Below, piece by piece: positions 25,184 through 39,344 of a stretch of 64,000 nucleotides of DNA. The stretch is from Tetmemena sp. SeJ-2015 (lineage: Eukaryota > Ciliophora > Spirotrichea > Sporadotrichida > Oxytrichidae). The stretch is from assembly GCA_027382625.1 (NCBI GenBank), contig JAJKFJ010023570.1, positions 94,784 through 158,783 on the forward strand, written 5' to 3'. The notes under the pieces were generated by a model. The model searched no databases. It was not told the DNA's origin and saw nothing but the letters and a program-made list of their open reading frames with translations. The position numbers and the translations under genes are program-made. Numbering within the stretch: the first letter of the stretch is position 1; each line of letters opens with the position of its first letter.

Positions 25184-28054
25184 ATGAGTAATTTGACTAA
25201 TCTCTAGAGAAAGATAGTAGCCACTCATAGTTTCAAAAGTCTAAACAATGAAAATTAGAGATTTAAGCTAAATGCAAATCCACAATAAATGGACAATAGA
25301 AATGCCAATTAGCCTTCAAGTCTTCACATTAAAGAGGGAGATTATTATTATCTAGGGGAGACTAAACAGATGATAAATCTATAAAATTAAGAGACAAATA
25401 AAGCTACATAAGATCTATACCTGGCCAATTTCAACTAAAACCGACGAAAATAGATCGAACTATAGAATAAAGCAATCAAAAAACAAATTCAGTAGTAAAT
25501 GGACACTCAAGTGTAAAGTTTGCATTTAAGCTTTCGATATTTTTTATGGATCAAGGAGAGAACTTAAGAGAGAACAATGTGATTAGTGTTCCTAATTAAC
25601 CACATAATTAGGAATGCTAATACTCGCCCTCAAACTGTCAAAGAATTCAAAATGAAGAAAAGTGTGCAAGACAGAGATATACCAGGCCTGACACAGCACC
25701 TAACACACGAATTGAAATCTAACATGAAGATTTTAATTAAAGATCTCTTTTTTAATATTATGGAAGAGAAGGGATGCTTCAGCAAAATCCTTGTTCACTA
25801 CAAACTAAGGCGCTAAGAAGTTTTTATCTAAATAAAATTCTTTGGCAACTTTTAGCTCACCTGCATCTTAAAACGTTGGGGATGAGTGGTAGACTAGGCT
25901 TCATTTCATAAATTAGTTGAACTAGATAAAAAATCAAAATTAACTGTACTTCTCTGGCCATGACTTGGGTGATCTTGATTAATTGGAGAGCGAGGAAAGA
26001 CTTAAAGCTTAGAAATACTTCAGTACTAACATCAGAGAAAAGATAGAGAAGCAACATCACGATTTACCAGCAAGCTTGGTTGCACTTTAATACAATAGAT
26101 AGTTCATTCTAAACTATAAGGATATTCAGATATATATTAAAGTCATTCTAAACTAATTGATAAACAGGCAAGGATATTTTAGTGGATCAGCAGAATAATC
26201 TTTTGTAAACAAATTACCACAGGGTGAGCCTACAAAATCAGCTTCTCCAGATAGGAGTGGCAGATAGTCTAAAAGCATTACTTTTGTTGTAAGTCCGCGA
26301 GATAAGTGATCCTAAAATAAGAGTCCAGTTGATTCTAGAGCGCAGTCTAGAATTTAATCATCGATTCCAAGCTAAAGAATTCAGGTTATAGAGAGACCAA
26401 GTTCCTAATAGAAATTTGTGTTCATTATTTTCTTCCCCATCTGCTTATGAGAGCAATCCATATACCGCATAGTAAAGAGATAAATACTTTCTCAATTAAT
26501 TAAGAAGACAGTCAGTCAACAAATTTAAAAACCAATTCTTAATGCGAGAGCAAGCTCACTTGAAAGAAGAACACTATAAAAAACTGCAAAGCCGCTCCTA
26601 ATACGATAATGCAATTGCCTAGTTCAGATTCTTACCGAAAGATAGACAAAGGAAAATATAAGAAGACATCAAACTAGTATTAGATCACGGTGAGAGGTAG
26701 AAACAATTCTAGTTCATCTTATTTATGATAAACATATGGAACATGTGTTGGAATAGTGCATAAATGGAACGGAGCCTGACTTCTTGGCTCTCTCTAGTCC
26801 AGTATCAGTTTAAAGTTCTCCATCTAGGTCGAAATAGATCGTGCCTCCTCTTAGCTATAAAAGGATTTGAGGCAGCTCTTGAGGAAGAGGAAATTTAAAA
26901 TATTTTTAGTCATAAGATCAATTTGCTTTTATTTAGGAGAATCTGCTTGAGAAAAAGATTTCTGAGGTGCAGCTAACAAACACAGACCGCTATCTATTGA
27001 GGAAGAAGCAAAGATAGAAAAATGAAGATGTAAAAATGCATAAGAGTAAGTTTGGCACGACCAAGAAGACTTCCTTTGTAGCTAGTTTTAGTAGCAAACA
27101 TAGTCATAGTGGAAATGGAAGCTTTTAGGCCAAATAAGAAAGGATGATCGATTATAAAATAAGGAATGATGAGCAGCAGCAATAAGGATTAGTAAAAGTC
27201 TATAAAGTTGCAAGCCCTAGTCATTCTTAATAAAAACAGAAACCATTTTAAGAACTTGCCGTGAGATTTGAAAGAGAAATGGATGAAAACTTCATGCCTG
27301 GAAAATAGGAAAGTAAAATGGAAAATGAATCAGAGAGCAAGTCTTCCTATTTTAATCAAGGTACGGGAATGAGAGTGCTCTCATCTTCCTTGTTTAATAA
27401 AAACTCTATTAGGAATAGTATTAACAATTTACAAATAAAATTTAATTAAGCGTTCGATTTTATCAATTTGAATTTATAATTAGAAGGGGATACATCTTGT
27501 TATTCAGAAAATTTAATTTAATTATAAACATAAATCGCAATTCTTCTTTGTTAAGATATTTTATCTAAAATTGTAATTTTATTCTGAATATATAGAACAA
27601 AAAACTATTTTAAGATAAGAAGAGTAAAGGGAAGAATTATTGTATAAATTGTAGAGAATATGCTTATTCAACTTCAATTAGGATAATTTTAAGATTGTAA
27701 AAATATCAGTATCTTTATATTTCCCTGTTTTAAAAGTAAAAATATATATCAGCCTTTTAAACTCATCTTTACGAAAGAAAATAGGTGGCTTGGAAATCTT
27801 TAGATTTAATAAACGCTTAGAGCTTAGAAATTGAAATGTTGAGACAATTAGTTTTAAATTTTAAATGATACCATAATATTATGATGAGAGGTGTTGAATC
27901 TGACTTATAGCATATCAATAGCAACTAATTTGATACTTAAAAAGTATATCAATCCTCTAATAAGTCACTAATAAATCTATCAGGAGAAGGACTGAAGATA
28001 GAAGACTTCGATGTTCAGATTCAAAGTAATTAGATTAACTTATTTAATTAATGA
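25184..28054 (+). CDS. Q/K-rich protein of unknown function
   Basis: It starts at the ATG at 25184 (MSNLTNLQRKIVATHSFK), after an AT-rich leader. The first ~130 codons are open and Gln/Asn/Lys rich; a further conserved-looking block (TRPQTVKEFKMKKSVQDRD) lies at 25620-25810. The C-terminal part (26950-27460) is basic, Ser/Gln rich, and predicted largely disordered with a helical stretch. The last open frame ends at a TGA at 28052-28054. Frame breaks near 25560, 25810-25950 and 27460-27890 suggest IESs or introns. No domain is recognised, and it could be two genes. It converges with the WDR89-like gene (stops 85 bp apart). Confidence 0.5.
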
Positions 28055-28139
28055 TTTGAGTTTATTTATTTAATTTCTTAATTTATGAAATTAAGTTTAA
28101 TTATTAGCCCCTTACTCAAAGGAATAAGACTTGTCTTCT

Positions 28140-29740
28140 TCAAAAAGGTTTGTAAGCCTTAGCATTTTTATGCTTCTTCTTTGCTTGGAAAGCATCATTA
28201 TCCTCATCTTCATGAATATCTTCTTTCATAAATTAATTCATGTCAAATGTTTTCACGACACTTCCATTTTGAATCCTTGCAGCTGCTGCTTCCTCTGGAC
28301 TGTACTTAAAGAGTCTTAAGTCTCCCTGTTCAGTAGTAACCACTATCTAGTTTTAATTGATTCTGAGTGCGTTTCTTATGATGACATCTCCAAGCTGAGT
28401 AACAGTTTCAGGGTTTTATGACTGAACGAAAGTGTTTATTTGCATCTCTGCAGTTGTTTTAAATTCTTCAGCATGCCTTGATTCTGCTGCTGGTACTTGG
28501 ATGGTTATTTTAGGTTAGGGAATGATTATCATGTCTACGAGTGTGAGTTTTGGCTTTTTGTTATCAGCGGGATCTTCAACCAAGGTGTAGAGATACATCT
28601 CTCCTCTGTTATTTCCAGTGTAAATCATGAACTGGTTTGTGAATTTATCCATCTCACAACCAATCAACAAAATATGTCATCAACTTAATCTCTATAGAAT
28701 TTAATCACGTAGTCAACTTGATTTAATTACATAACTTTTTTTATGCAATATAATTATGATGAGGAAACTAAAGATAAAGATAAAGCAAGCAAGATAAATC
28801 GTACCTTTTCAACCTTAGCGTATACATCTAAGTTCTCTATGTTAACAATTTCGATTGAATTGATGCTAGTCAGAGTCCATATTTTGTCAGATCTAATTCT
28901 CAAATATTATAATGCCAAATTAAATATTAATCCAATGAAGCCGCAACTAATAAGAGGCTGTGTGCTGCAATATACTCCTTCTAAAGTGTCATCTTCCACT
29001 TCTATGTTAGGCTTGTTATTAAAGTCAAAATGACAAAGTAAGTTGTCAGTGGAGCATGAAATTAACCAGCTAGGCTTATCGGGATGGTAGGCTACTGATG
29101 TCACATCATCAGTGTGAGAAGAGCTGTAAGTATAAACGGGTGGCCTCATTTTCCTCATATCCCAAAATACAAGTGCTAATTACTTTGAGTCAATTAAATT
29201 TAATGAGACAAGTTCAGAATTAGTTCCTGCTGATATTAGCTACTTGTTTGTATCGACTGAGTAGAAAGGAGAGTTGTTGTGTCTGAGGGTGCTTACTATC
29301 TAGCCGCTCCTTCTATCCCAAATCTTAACTGTTCCGTCTTAAGATGCTGAAATAACTGCATGCTGCAAATTCTGACTCTTGTCATCATTGGTGTACTTTA
29401 TAGATTCCATAAATTTAAGTAAACTTGAGCGAGTGGATCATTTGAGTGTGACCTTATTCATTAGAGAAAGCAGCAGTCTACCCATCTTTGCTATTCAGAT
29501 CCATCAATCCTATCGAGAAATCTGTGTTTGCAAGAGCAATTTAAAATTTAATTCATGCATGCGAGAACATATATAAAAGGTAGCAAGCTCAGTTTAGATT
29601 AATTAATTCTGCTGGACATGCAATACGTAGTCTCCTGAGTTCAGAGGATACAATTATTGATTATGCTGCTCTACAAAGTTTGAGTTCTTTTCGTAAAAGG
29701 CAATCTCAGTCTGGTTTCTATTCACTGGCAATGACTCCAT
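28140..29740 (-). CDS. WD40-repeat protein, WDR89-like
   Basis: A seven-bladed propeller protein with clear WD40 blades: QHAVISASQDGTVKIWDRRS, HTDDVTSVAYHPDKPSWLIS followed by CSTDNLLCHFDF, and NQFMIYTGNNRGEMYLYTL. The order of blades and the Lys-rich tail (KKKHKNAKAYKPF) resemble WDR89. The stop is complementary to 28140-28142. The ATG at 29738-29740 (MESLPVNRNQTEIAFYEK) is the preferred start; a farther in-frame ATG at 29863 is possible but would leave only about 15 bp to the divergent gene. Coding is interrupted near 29520-29590, 29370-29400, 28920-28990 and 28680-28840, probably by IESs. The propeller fold is sure; the WDR89 assignment is moderate. Confidence 0.75.
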
Positions 29741-29878
29741 GGCTCTAATATGTAGTGCTATTCTGTTTAATCTATTAATTAATGTCAATCCTACTCCTAG
29801 TTTTATCTTCTTTTGGAAAATAAAAGATTAAATTGCTTTAAAATATTCAGTCATAATTTTCATTAGCTTAAAAATAAA

Positions 29879-32800
29879 ATGGAGCCTAGTTCAAGCGTTT
29901 AAAATCCATAAACTTAGAAAAACAAATAGGATAGTCCAGATGAATAAAGTAAAAATTATATCTATAATAACAACTTAGGAGAAGGATCTATCTAGATTAA
30001 TGAGTAGTAAAGAATAAGAGAGAAGACTTAGTTCAGTATTACATTTTTTTATTTTAATAAAACTAAATCAGTTTAGGAGGTAGAAGATTTAGATATGATA
30101 GAAAAGAAAGTCATCATAAGAAAAATCACTTAAAAATACTCGATGGAGAAGTAAGTTATAATCATCTTTTAACTTTTCCTCTTCTCGTCATAAATATCTC
30201 CTCTTACTTATATCTTTTTAGGCTGATGATGATGCTAGACAAGAAAAAGCTCGAAGCCCTTGAAGAAGAATTTTCTCATCACCCTGATGGTATAAAACTA
30301 GGGAATTTCGTATGGCTTATGAAAGCAGCTATTACTCACGATGAAGAAGATAAGTTTGACTTAGTGCACGGGCTATTAAAGCTGTTTGCAGAAATAGATA
30401 TAAACGGAGATGAGCATATGGAGTGGAGTGAATTCACACAGTATATCATAGACGCAGTTATTTAAAATCCCTCTATCAAGGGCTCTGGAGCATTTAATTC
30501 ATTGAGTTAAATTTTTTTTGCAAAGGGGAGAGATCTGCTTTAAGAAACTAAGATGATGAAGTATAAAAAGTACTTCCCATCAAGGTTCAAGGACAAAACT
30601 TCTCATAACTCCTGGACTAAAAGTGTAGTTTGGTGTCCAAAATTTCAGTCTTTGATGTACTTTTTTTTTTAAAAATTTATTGTTAACAATATTTTTGAAA
30701 TGATGGTTATAGAAAATAACTAGAAATGGATAAAACTGCTTGACCCAGAAGACTTACAGCCCAAATTCATCATTAATCTTCCACCCTAAAAGAAAGAGGT
30801 GTTTGTTATAGACATCGATTATTCTAACGAGCATTAAACAGTAAGTACCCTTGTCGCACCAAATTTATTAATACTATCATTTAGTTCGGATGCATAGATA
30901 GCGATTGCAACATGATCTTTTGGGATTACTTTATAAATTTGAAGATATGCAAACAGATAAAGTCTCCTTGTCTTTAATTGAAACTTAAATACTTGAGGAA
31001 TCACAAGACTTGGGTGACTATTGGCTAAGATAACATCATAAGGGAGTATGATTTGAAAAGATCGGATCCTCTAATTCTTCAAGTTGAAGGCCATACATTT
31101 TTGAATTGCATTTACTTATATACAAAGCAGATTCTAGACTTAATTGAACTACAAAGTCCGTTTGCAATAGCCTCCGCATCTCTTGACCACACTATAAGGA
31201 TATACTCTCTAGTAGATAAAGAAGAAATTTCAGTTTTGAGTGAGCATGCAAAAGGAGTCAGAAGTCTGAGTTATAACCCCAACTTTGGTGGCTTTATATT
31301 GAGTGTCGGCTTTGAAAGAAATATTTACGTGTGGTCTCCCGAAGTTACTTAGAAGAAATCACTTATTGGAAAACTATCAATTATTTTTTTCCATTTTCAT
31401 TGAACTAGAAGGCCACACTGAAATAGTTGTCTGCTCTAAATTCTTAAGTTTGAAGCCTTTCTGTGTCAGCTTAGATGAAAAATTTAACTTTAGGTTTTGG
31501 GATGTCCGTACGCTTACTTGCGTGCAAGTTATCACTAATGAGATTAACTCTTAAGTTCCTATCTATGGAATCTTCATGTTTAATTAAAGTAAAAAATACA
31601 ATTTAAATACGTTTCCTTCTAATCATGAGCTCGAAAGATTTGCAGTGCTCTCAAAGAGACTACTGTTTTATGACATCAAGAAAAAGGTTAAAATTTTATT
31701 AAGAGTTTGCAAGTTTTAATAGGAGAGCCATGTTTAGTAGCAACCGAAATAGCAACAGCAAGATAATATGGACTAGAAATTTTCAAATGACTAGTCAAAT
31801 CCTCTTATGGCAGAGTTCAATAAATACTACCTCAACTTTTCAATTCATATTAATTTTATGATGTCTATATTTATATAAGTCAATAGTCACTCCTCAAGAC
31901 ATTAGGATATACAATGCCAAAGATGGTAAACTGTAGAAGATCATTTAAAACATAGTTGACCCTAAAACTAAAGCACCTATAACCTCATTCTGCTCGGACG
32001 ATCGACAAAGAAAGTTCTATATTGGAGATTCAGCAGGAGGAATAAGAACTTATAACATCAGCAACGGAGTTTTTATAAAGACAGTTCAAAAGCCTTTCTC
32101 TAAAAATGGCCTTCATATTTTAGTTAGGCCATATTAACTTATTATGTGAAATGCTCCTAAAAAGTTTGATATGGTAAATGATATGGACTCACATGAGATA
32201 TCCTCACTTCACTATCTTCATTTGGAAAATCATAGCGCCTGTGTTCTTGTGACATCCTCTTGGGACTCTTCACTTTAGATTTATGATGAAGGTGAACAGC
32301 CTGATGAGAGTCACATGCTTAGATTGTCAGTTGGAGGTCATGGAAAGGAAGACATCAGCAGTATGACTGTATGTGCTGATTTAGCTCTAATCGCTACTGG
32401 TTCAATTTCAGGAATAGTTGCTGTAAGTTTATTTATTTTTATTCCTCTATAGATTTGGGACTTCGAAACCAGCAAGATTGAAAATTACTGCTTAGAACAT
32501 CAGAAGTCTATTTCCTCTCTGTACTTTATGAATCCCCTTTCAGTTCTGATATCTACTTGTTAAGAGGGCTACGCTTGCATTTGGGGACTGAAATAGGCAC
32601 CTCTGGATCATAGATATAAACTCCTCAAAAAGTAAGTCTTATAAATCTCTCAAACAATTTAATAGAATAAAAAATGTTTTGGAGGATCCTGAAAATGGGC
32701 TTCTCAAGGCCAATATAACTTGTGCCACTACTAAATTCCTCAGACTATTTGAAGATTAAAAGAAGGAAGAGCCTAAGGCAAAAACCTAACCTATTAATGA

Positions 32801-35800
32801 TGTGGATGAATCTGGATAAATAGTGCCAGTGATGATTCTTGGAGATGACTCTGGCTTCGTTAATTACTGGAACCTCTCTCCTCTTTTTGTTTAAATTTCA
32901 ATTGCAAACGATATATAAATGCTCCTCTGATGCAGGAATTGAAGGAACTGGGATTTAAAGAAGTGCCTTCTATTCCAAAATATCAGTTGTCGTTTAACCC
33001 CAAGAAAAACGCCCAGCTGAATTTACTAAGTGCCTCTCGCACTTAGATCTTCTTTGCAGAGCAGAAGTCTCGCAAAGTTAGCATCACTGATAGTCTTGGC
33101 TATTGCAAGCACAAGCAGTGGTTTGCTCATTCAGCCCAACTTAACTCGATTAGTTTCCTAGAAAATGATTGATCATTTTGAGTAGTTGAGTATTTATAAT
33201 TATATAAAACCCAGATGGAGTTATTACTTGCTCAGCAGACAGGCATGTTAAGCTTTGGTCACTTGAAGGTGAACTCTGGGGTGACATTAATTTACTGCGA
33301 GAGAAAGTAGAGAAGCATTGGAACTACCCTCTTGACTGGTCTGAGAAAAAAGTGAGGGAAATTGAGAAAGTCAAAAGACTCATGAAGATAGTCGACCCCA
33401 ATCACTAACAGCAAGTTATTCAGTAAGCGTAGTTGGAGGCTGCTGGAAATTCATAGGCTTATACAAATCAGCCTATAAGTTAAGCCATATCTATTGATGA
33501 GATTACAAATTTAATATATATATTTGAATTAAGAGACAGGAGAGAGGAAACCTTAGAAGACAATTATAGTTGAAGAGAAGATTGTGTTTGAGCAGGCTGC
33601 TAAAAAGGAAAGAGATTAAAGGGAGTTGATAGATTATCTGGCAAAGAGATAGAGACGCATGGATCTGGAGGAGAACCAAAAGCGTCAACATGAAAGATAA
33701 GTTATGCTTCAAAATCAAGAGTAAATGAGGGCCCAATATGTATCTCAGCAGATGAAATCAGAGTAAATCAAATTTAATTAAGCATGCATTGTCTTTAATT
33801 TAGTGAATACTCTGAGAATGTTTATATGGATAAGTTTCTCCAGGATTAAAATATTAATCTTAGTATTTTTAATGTCTAAGGAATTGCATATATTTATTTT
33901 TTTAATTCCTGTATCACCTAAGATTTAATATAAATTTAATAATTTAAGGATGTGTAGAAGGCTACTGATGAGAATTTTATGGGGTAAATGATGAAGAACA
34001 ACGTGATAAACATCATGGACCAGAGATTTGATGGTCTTATTCAAGCCTCTCTCTAAGGTGAAGGGATAAAAGAAATTATACTGAAAAGTGATGGTCTATC
34101 TACCATTCAAATAATTTTTAATCTTTTGAATCTGTAAAATTTATATTCCAGTCGCCCCACAAGCAACTTTGAGCAGATCTAACACCTATAATAAGAAAAT
34201 GGGAGTAGCTTAAGATGGGAGAAAGGTACCTGCTCTACACTAATTATCTAATTACTTTTCAATATTTTTATCTGGTTCAGCAAGCCACAAGTAATTGGGC
34301 GGCAATGAAAGGAAAGTAGGAATAGTAAACTACCCGAGACCGATAGTAAATAAAAAGGACATGAATAAGGAATTCAATTAGAATATGCTGAGTAAGATAT
34401 CAGGATAAGCTCAGCAGCTCTCGAATTTGCTTGCTCTCACCTAAATGGACTAAAAGAAATACCAAGAGTAAAAGGAATTAAGAGAGGCTAATGAAGCTAA
34501 TTTGAACAGTTTTAATATATATGGAAATGTAAATTTGATGCATATATATAATCTTAAAATATTTTAATGTTATTTTAGTCCTCCAAAATCTGCTCTGAAA
34601 GATTTTAGAGCTATGCAAGCATCTCACATCTCAGTTAGCTCGCCCTAATCACAACTTTTCTATTTGAAATATCTCGTATTTTATTTAAACAAAATAGAGT
34701 GAAGTTTAATGAAAGCTAAATGACCACACAATCAATGGGGGATTAGAAGTTTACTTTTTACAACCCTACTAAAACTACCAATAACCCTATGATGACCCAA
34801 TATATCAATCAACTTCAGCCTTTCTCACCTATTTCTAATAATTAAACTCCCTAAAATATGAGAGGAGTTTCTTTTAATTCTTTTTTTTATCACCTTTGCT
34901 TTTTGAGTTCTTTAGAACCTTAAAAATACTATCACCTACGGAAATCTAGCAGAGTCAATTAACTAAGCATAATCAACTGATATCTAGTCCAATCTAACTA
35001 ATTTCACAAATCCAGTCGGTATGATAAGGAGCATGAAATCCTCAAAAAGGAAATCAGCAAGGGCCTCCACACACAGAAAATAAGTATTTATTTTGAAACT
35101 AAACCAATGAATCTAGACCTTACACTAGCTCTATTATTTCCCCAGAATCTTAAGTGAGCAGCCTTCAAAAACTCAATCCATCTAAAAGTTAAGCTTAGTT
35201 CACACAAAAGATTCAACTCAATAGTAAGAATTGGCTTTTAATTTACAGTTGTAGGTGATTTGGATAGAGTTGCAAATTCTAATAATGTTGGTGATTATAG
35301 AGAGTCAGCTTAGGATAATTAAATAGGGATACCTTAACCATCTGAGTCAACTAAACTCTCTCTACAAATGAAAACGAATAAACTTGCAGAGATGCAAAGA
35401 AGACAGACTGCAAAGATAGTAGCCATGGCTTCTCATGTTGCCAGTAAATTATCTTGGTAATAAACTTTTTGAATTAGGCTAAGCAGATAAGCTGGAGTAT
35501 CAAATAAAGAAAGACTACTAAAGATAGAAAGAGTATTCGCAGCTAAAGGAACAGCAAAGAGTGAGTAGTGCCTATCCAGTTGACAGATAAAGCACACAGC
35601 AAACGCCCTCTCACTAGCCTAATTCCTCTAACGGTCTAGTAAATGCTATTGGGGGACCTCTTTCACATAGTAAATCCCTAATGAATATGAGACACACTGA
35701 CTCTAATTTCTACAAGAGTCCAAGCTAGACTGGACTTGCAGCTAATCATCATCACCATTTTGAAAGTAGTGCAAGCAAAAGAAAGAAGCATTAGGATGTT

Positions 35801-36360
35801 TTTACCCCAAAGCAGAGAAGATGCATTATTGGATTTGAAGGTGGTGGTAGCAAAGGAGCCTCTAATTCTAAGTTCCTCAGGAAAATTAATAACTTCCTTT
35901 GCTAAGCTACTGGACCATAGTCTCTGTAAGTTTTTCTGACTTCTTATGATATAGATTGGATGAGCAAGTTGCAAATATTAGATACCAAAAAGGTGAGGGG
36001 ATGAGACTTTTGAAAATTTGAATTCATTTTCTTGTTTTCTCTAAAATGAACTACAACAAAGTGCAGTTTGAAAATGATAACCTGAAAACGCAAGAGTTCG
36101 GCTACAAAAGAGTGGAGCCAGATCCAGTTCTTTACAACATCTTCAAAGGAAAATATGCTGCACAGGACTCCAATAATATCAATGAATTTTCAGGTGAGGG
36201 GAATGTAATTCTAAATGGAAGAGATTTGAATGGGAAAATAGGAGGAATTAAATAGGATACTACTGCTGGTGGTTTGAATAATGATCTTGAAAGCATTGGC
36301 TTTAAAAGCAGAGTTTCCTCTCCAAAGACCACATCATACTAACCTTCAGTGATTTCTTGA
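29879..36360 (+). CDS. EF-hand/WD40 protein, WDR49/EFCAB8-like (probable axonemal)
   Basis: A very long gene. The N-terminus is Gln/Ser rich; after a 71-nt intron (30151-30221, GTAAGT to TAG) an EF-hand loop follows (DINGDEHMEWSEF, with acidic residues at loop positions 1, 5 and 12). A series of WD40 blades then spans 30550-33350: ASASLDHTIRIYSLVDKEE, SVGFERNIYVWSPEV, ATGSISGIVAIWDFETSK, STCQEGYACIWGLKQ and SADRHVKLWSLEGELWGDIN. From 33350 on the protein is helical, then Gln/Ser/Asn-rich and disordered, ending at the TGA at 36358-36360. A second intron lies near 30843-30885, and several later frame breaks are IESs or introns. The EF-hand plus double-propeller order matches ciliary proteins such as WDR49; this link is by architecture only. 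Confidence 0.75.
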
Positions 36361-36469
36361 TATCAAGCTATATTTAAAGAATTATATAAGTACAAATTTA
36401 TTTCCAAATTTACTTCCTTTTTAAGTTAATTTTAAATAAATAATGACTTTAATAAAATAAAATAGTTTG

Positions 36470-39277
36470 ATGGATTATTTAGCTCGCACTCAAGCTTAGT
36501 TTTATACTTCTTAGAAACAAGGAATTCTAAATGATGAATAGAAGCTCAATGATTATCAATTATGTGAAAGTTAGACAAGAGTCTCTCGAAATAACTAACA
36601 AAATTATTTGTAGGGGATAGGTAAAGCAGAATATTAGAAAATTATGAGGTACTCATGAAATAGTCAAGAGAAGCCACTTTAAATGGCCCAATAAGAATAG
36701 AAGTCATTTTTATAATTAAAGTAGTCTCAAGATTATTATCAGTCTAAGAACAAATAAGAAAGCTAATATCCTCAGTCAATACAAGAAATGCCAATTGATA
36801 AAGGTGTAAGAAGAATACTCAGACAAAATTACAGACACAATTCCAATTTTCCAATTTAAGAAGAGAAGGATAATTTATAGAACAGATCCTTCTCAAATCA
36901 ATTCTCTAATGGGTAATAATCTAAAAAAATAGACGAAAGATATTTTATCTCTCATGGTCAATTTGAAAATCAAGTAAATATCTAGATAAATGGATACAGC
37001 AATCCCTAATTTCCTTAAAAATTAGATAGATAATCAATACTATGATCAATTGATGAAACGCAATTGCAAAATCAAAGCTCCTATAACTTGAGTATTTTTG
37101 ATAAAATAGAAAACTAGAAGCAGGAATCAAAGCATATTTAAGAGGAAATAAAACACAAAAAATCAATCTCTAGCTATAATAATCCTAGAACAGTTTCGTA
37201 AATTAAAGTGAAGTCTGAATTTCCTAATAGAGTAGAAGAGTAAAGATAATCAAAGGAATTTTTTCATTTGAGAAAAGCTTATTTAAAATCATACTTTTAT
37301 AATAAAGTTATTCGAATCTAAATTAAATTAATTTTTAGAAAAGCATCAGTATAATTTTTAAATGATTATAATTTATTGTTTTATAATAATTTTTGGCAAG
37401 AATTTTGTTGAAAAATTCCTTCTTTTTAAAAAGACTTTGGCATATAGAATAAGGTTAAAATTCTATTTAGAATTTACTTTTTTATTTAATAGGATAAAGC
37501 TAGCAATAACCATAAATATAAGTTATTGGAGCTAAAAAAGACCACTTAGGCAATGAAAAGACTGATGAGTCAAGCTTCAAACAACAGGAATCATACTAAT
37601 ATATATATGTTATTGTAAAAGAAAATCATCAATTTTAGACTGCTACTGCAAATATCAGAGCGATGAATCAATCTCAATTACAAACCATATAGCATCGATT
37701 AGATTTTAATGAACCCTCCACTTAGTAATAAACTCAGAACTTATAAAGCTGAAACATTCATCATAAAGCCCAAAGTCAAATTTATTTAGAAAGCCAATTT
37801 GCTTCGTTGAACTAATCAGTTAGAAGCATAACTGATTTGAAACATCATGAAAATAAGGATACACAAATGTTTTAATCGAACTTTAAACTTAGACAATAAG
37901 ATTTTAGTAAAAGCCTAGTGTTAGATTCATCTATAGGTTTTAATTAAACCAGGAAGAATAATGAAGCTTAATTATTTTTATCATATGAAGCTCAAAGTAA
38001 TTAGTAAAAATAAGACAGCTTTCCAATAACTAGAAGCTTAAAGGAAGGAAGTATACGCGATAGGGATATTAAAAACAGCGTTTTTGGTTCTAGAAACCAT
38101 TCGATTGGATTCATCAGTTAGAAAAATAGCCTACACTAGAGTTTGATAGTTCACTCTAGACAAAAAAGTAAAAAATAAGTCGAAATTTTTCGATTAGTAT
38201 TTTTAAAGTAAAGCAGAAAAAATGTTTGAGCTGACTATGAACAGCAGTTTCAACTTGCCAGCATCTGCAACTACAACTCATGTTTCAAGCACTACTGCTT
38301 AATCTCTCCCGCCTAACAGAGACACATCTTTAGGAAATGCCACTATGGAAATTAGCAGACGCTGGAATAGATATATTAAAATGAAAGAAGATCTAGATAA
38401 AATTAAGCAATCTTAGGCAATTATCATTAACTATATACTTTAAATAATTTTAATTATCGTTAAGAAGAAGAATTTGATAAATGCAATATCTGGTTTGAGT
38501 TCCTCCTCTTTAAAACTAAGCCCTTCTCAAATATTAAAGTAGTCGCCATCTGAACTAGAGTAAAGATATCTTGAGCACTTATTATCAATAAAGTAAAGCC
38601 TTGCTGCTAAAAGAATCCAAAGATATTGGAAAATGCATTACCTGAGAAAGAGATTCCTTAAGTGGTTTTTAAAAAGGGTAAGTGCTGCTAAAACTATTTA
38701 GATAGCTTGGAAGAGGTCAAAATGGGTTAGACTAACTAACATTCTTACGCATTAGATTTAAGTTTAATGAAATATCTTCTAAATTAAGTATATTTAGAGG
38801 AAAAATAATGCAGCGACACAAGTGTAAAAGTATTTGAAGTCATTTACAGCGAGAGTGCATGTTAAAGAATCCCTAAAGGCTAATAGACTTGATCTTGCAA
38901 TGAGATTTTTTGAAAGGAAAAGGATTGAGCTTTTGACCCACTGCCAAATAGTAATCGCTTACAGTTGGAGGAGACACAAAAGAAGAAAGGAAATCAAGCG
39001 AAGAATGAATTTACTAAGAAAGCTAAAGGAAAAAGAAGAATAGGAGGCATCAATCAAGAAATTAAAAGTTAAGAGCAGGGGAGTATTTTATGAAGGTAAA
39101 TCTGGGCCTGCATGGGGCTTTAGTAAAGTCACTAATTAACTGGCAACCTAAATAAGTGGAAACAGTCCTCCCACTAAGTAACTTAAAAGCTCTTGAAATT
39201 TTACAATTCCTTTTTCATTAAGATACACTTTCAGAATGATGAAAGTTTTAAAATTTGAAAGTGAAGATATACTCTGA
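36470..39277 (+). CDS. IQ-motif protein, function unknown
   Basis: It starts at the ATG at 36470 (MDYLARTQAQFYTSQKQG), 110 bp after the preceding stop on the same strand. The first two thirds are Gln/Asn/Ser-rich and disordered, broken by IESs including an AT-rich one near 37270-37500. The last third carries several IQ-like calmodulin-binding helices: AAKRIQRYWKMHYLRKR, AKTIQIAWKRSKWVR and ATQVQKYLKSFTARVHVK, followed by a Lys/Arg-rich helix (YSWRRHKRRKEIKRRMN). The frame ends at a TGA at 39275-39277. It may bind calmodulin or a light chain; no orthologue is named. Confidence 0.6.
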
Positions 39278-39344
39278 ATTAATTTGCGTTTGTTATTGCA
39301 CACTCACTTCTTCCACTCTCATTCCTTCTTAATATCTTTGCCTG

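Noticed and set aside
35678..35974. Minus-strand open frame of about 98 codons
   Set aside because: It lies opposite the Gln/Ser-rich C-terminal part of the EF-hand/WD40 gene and has no family-like sequence.
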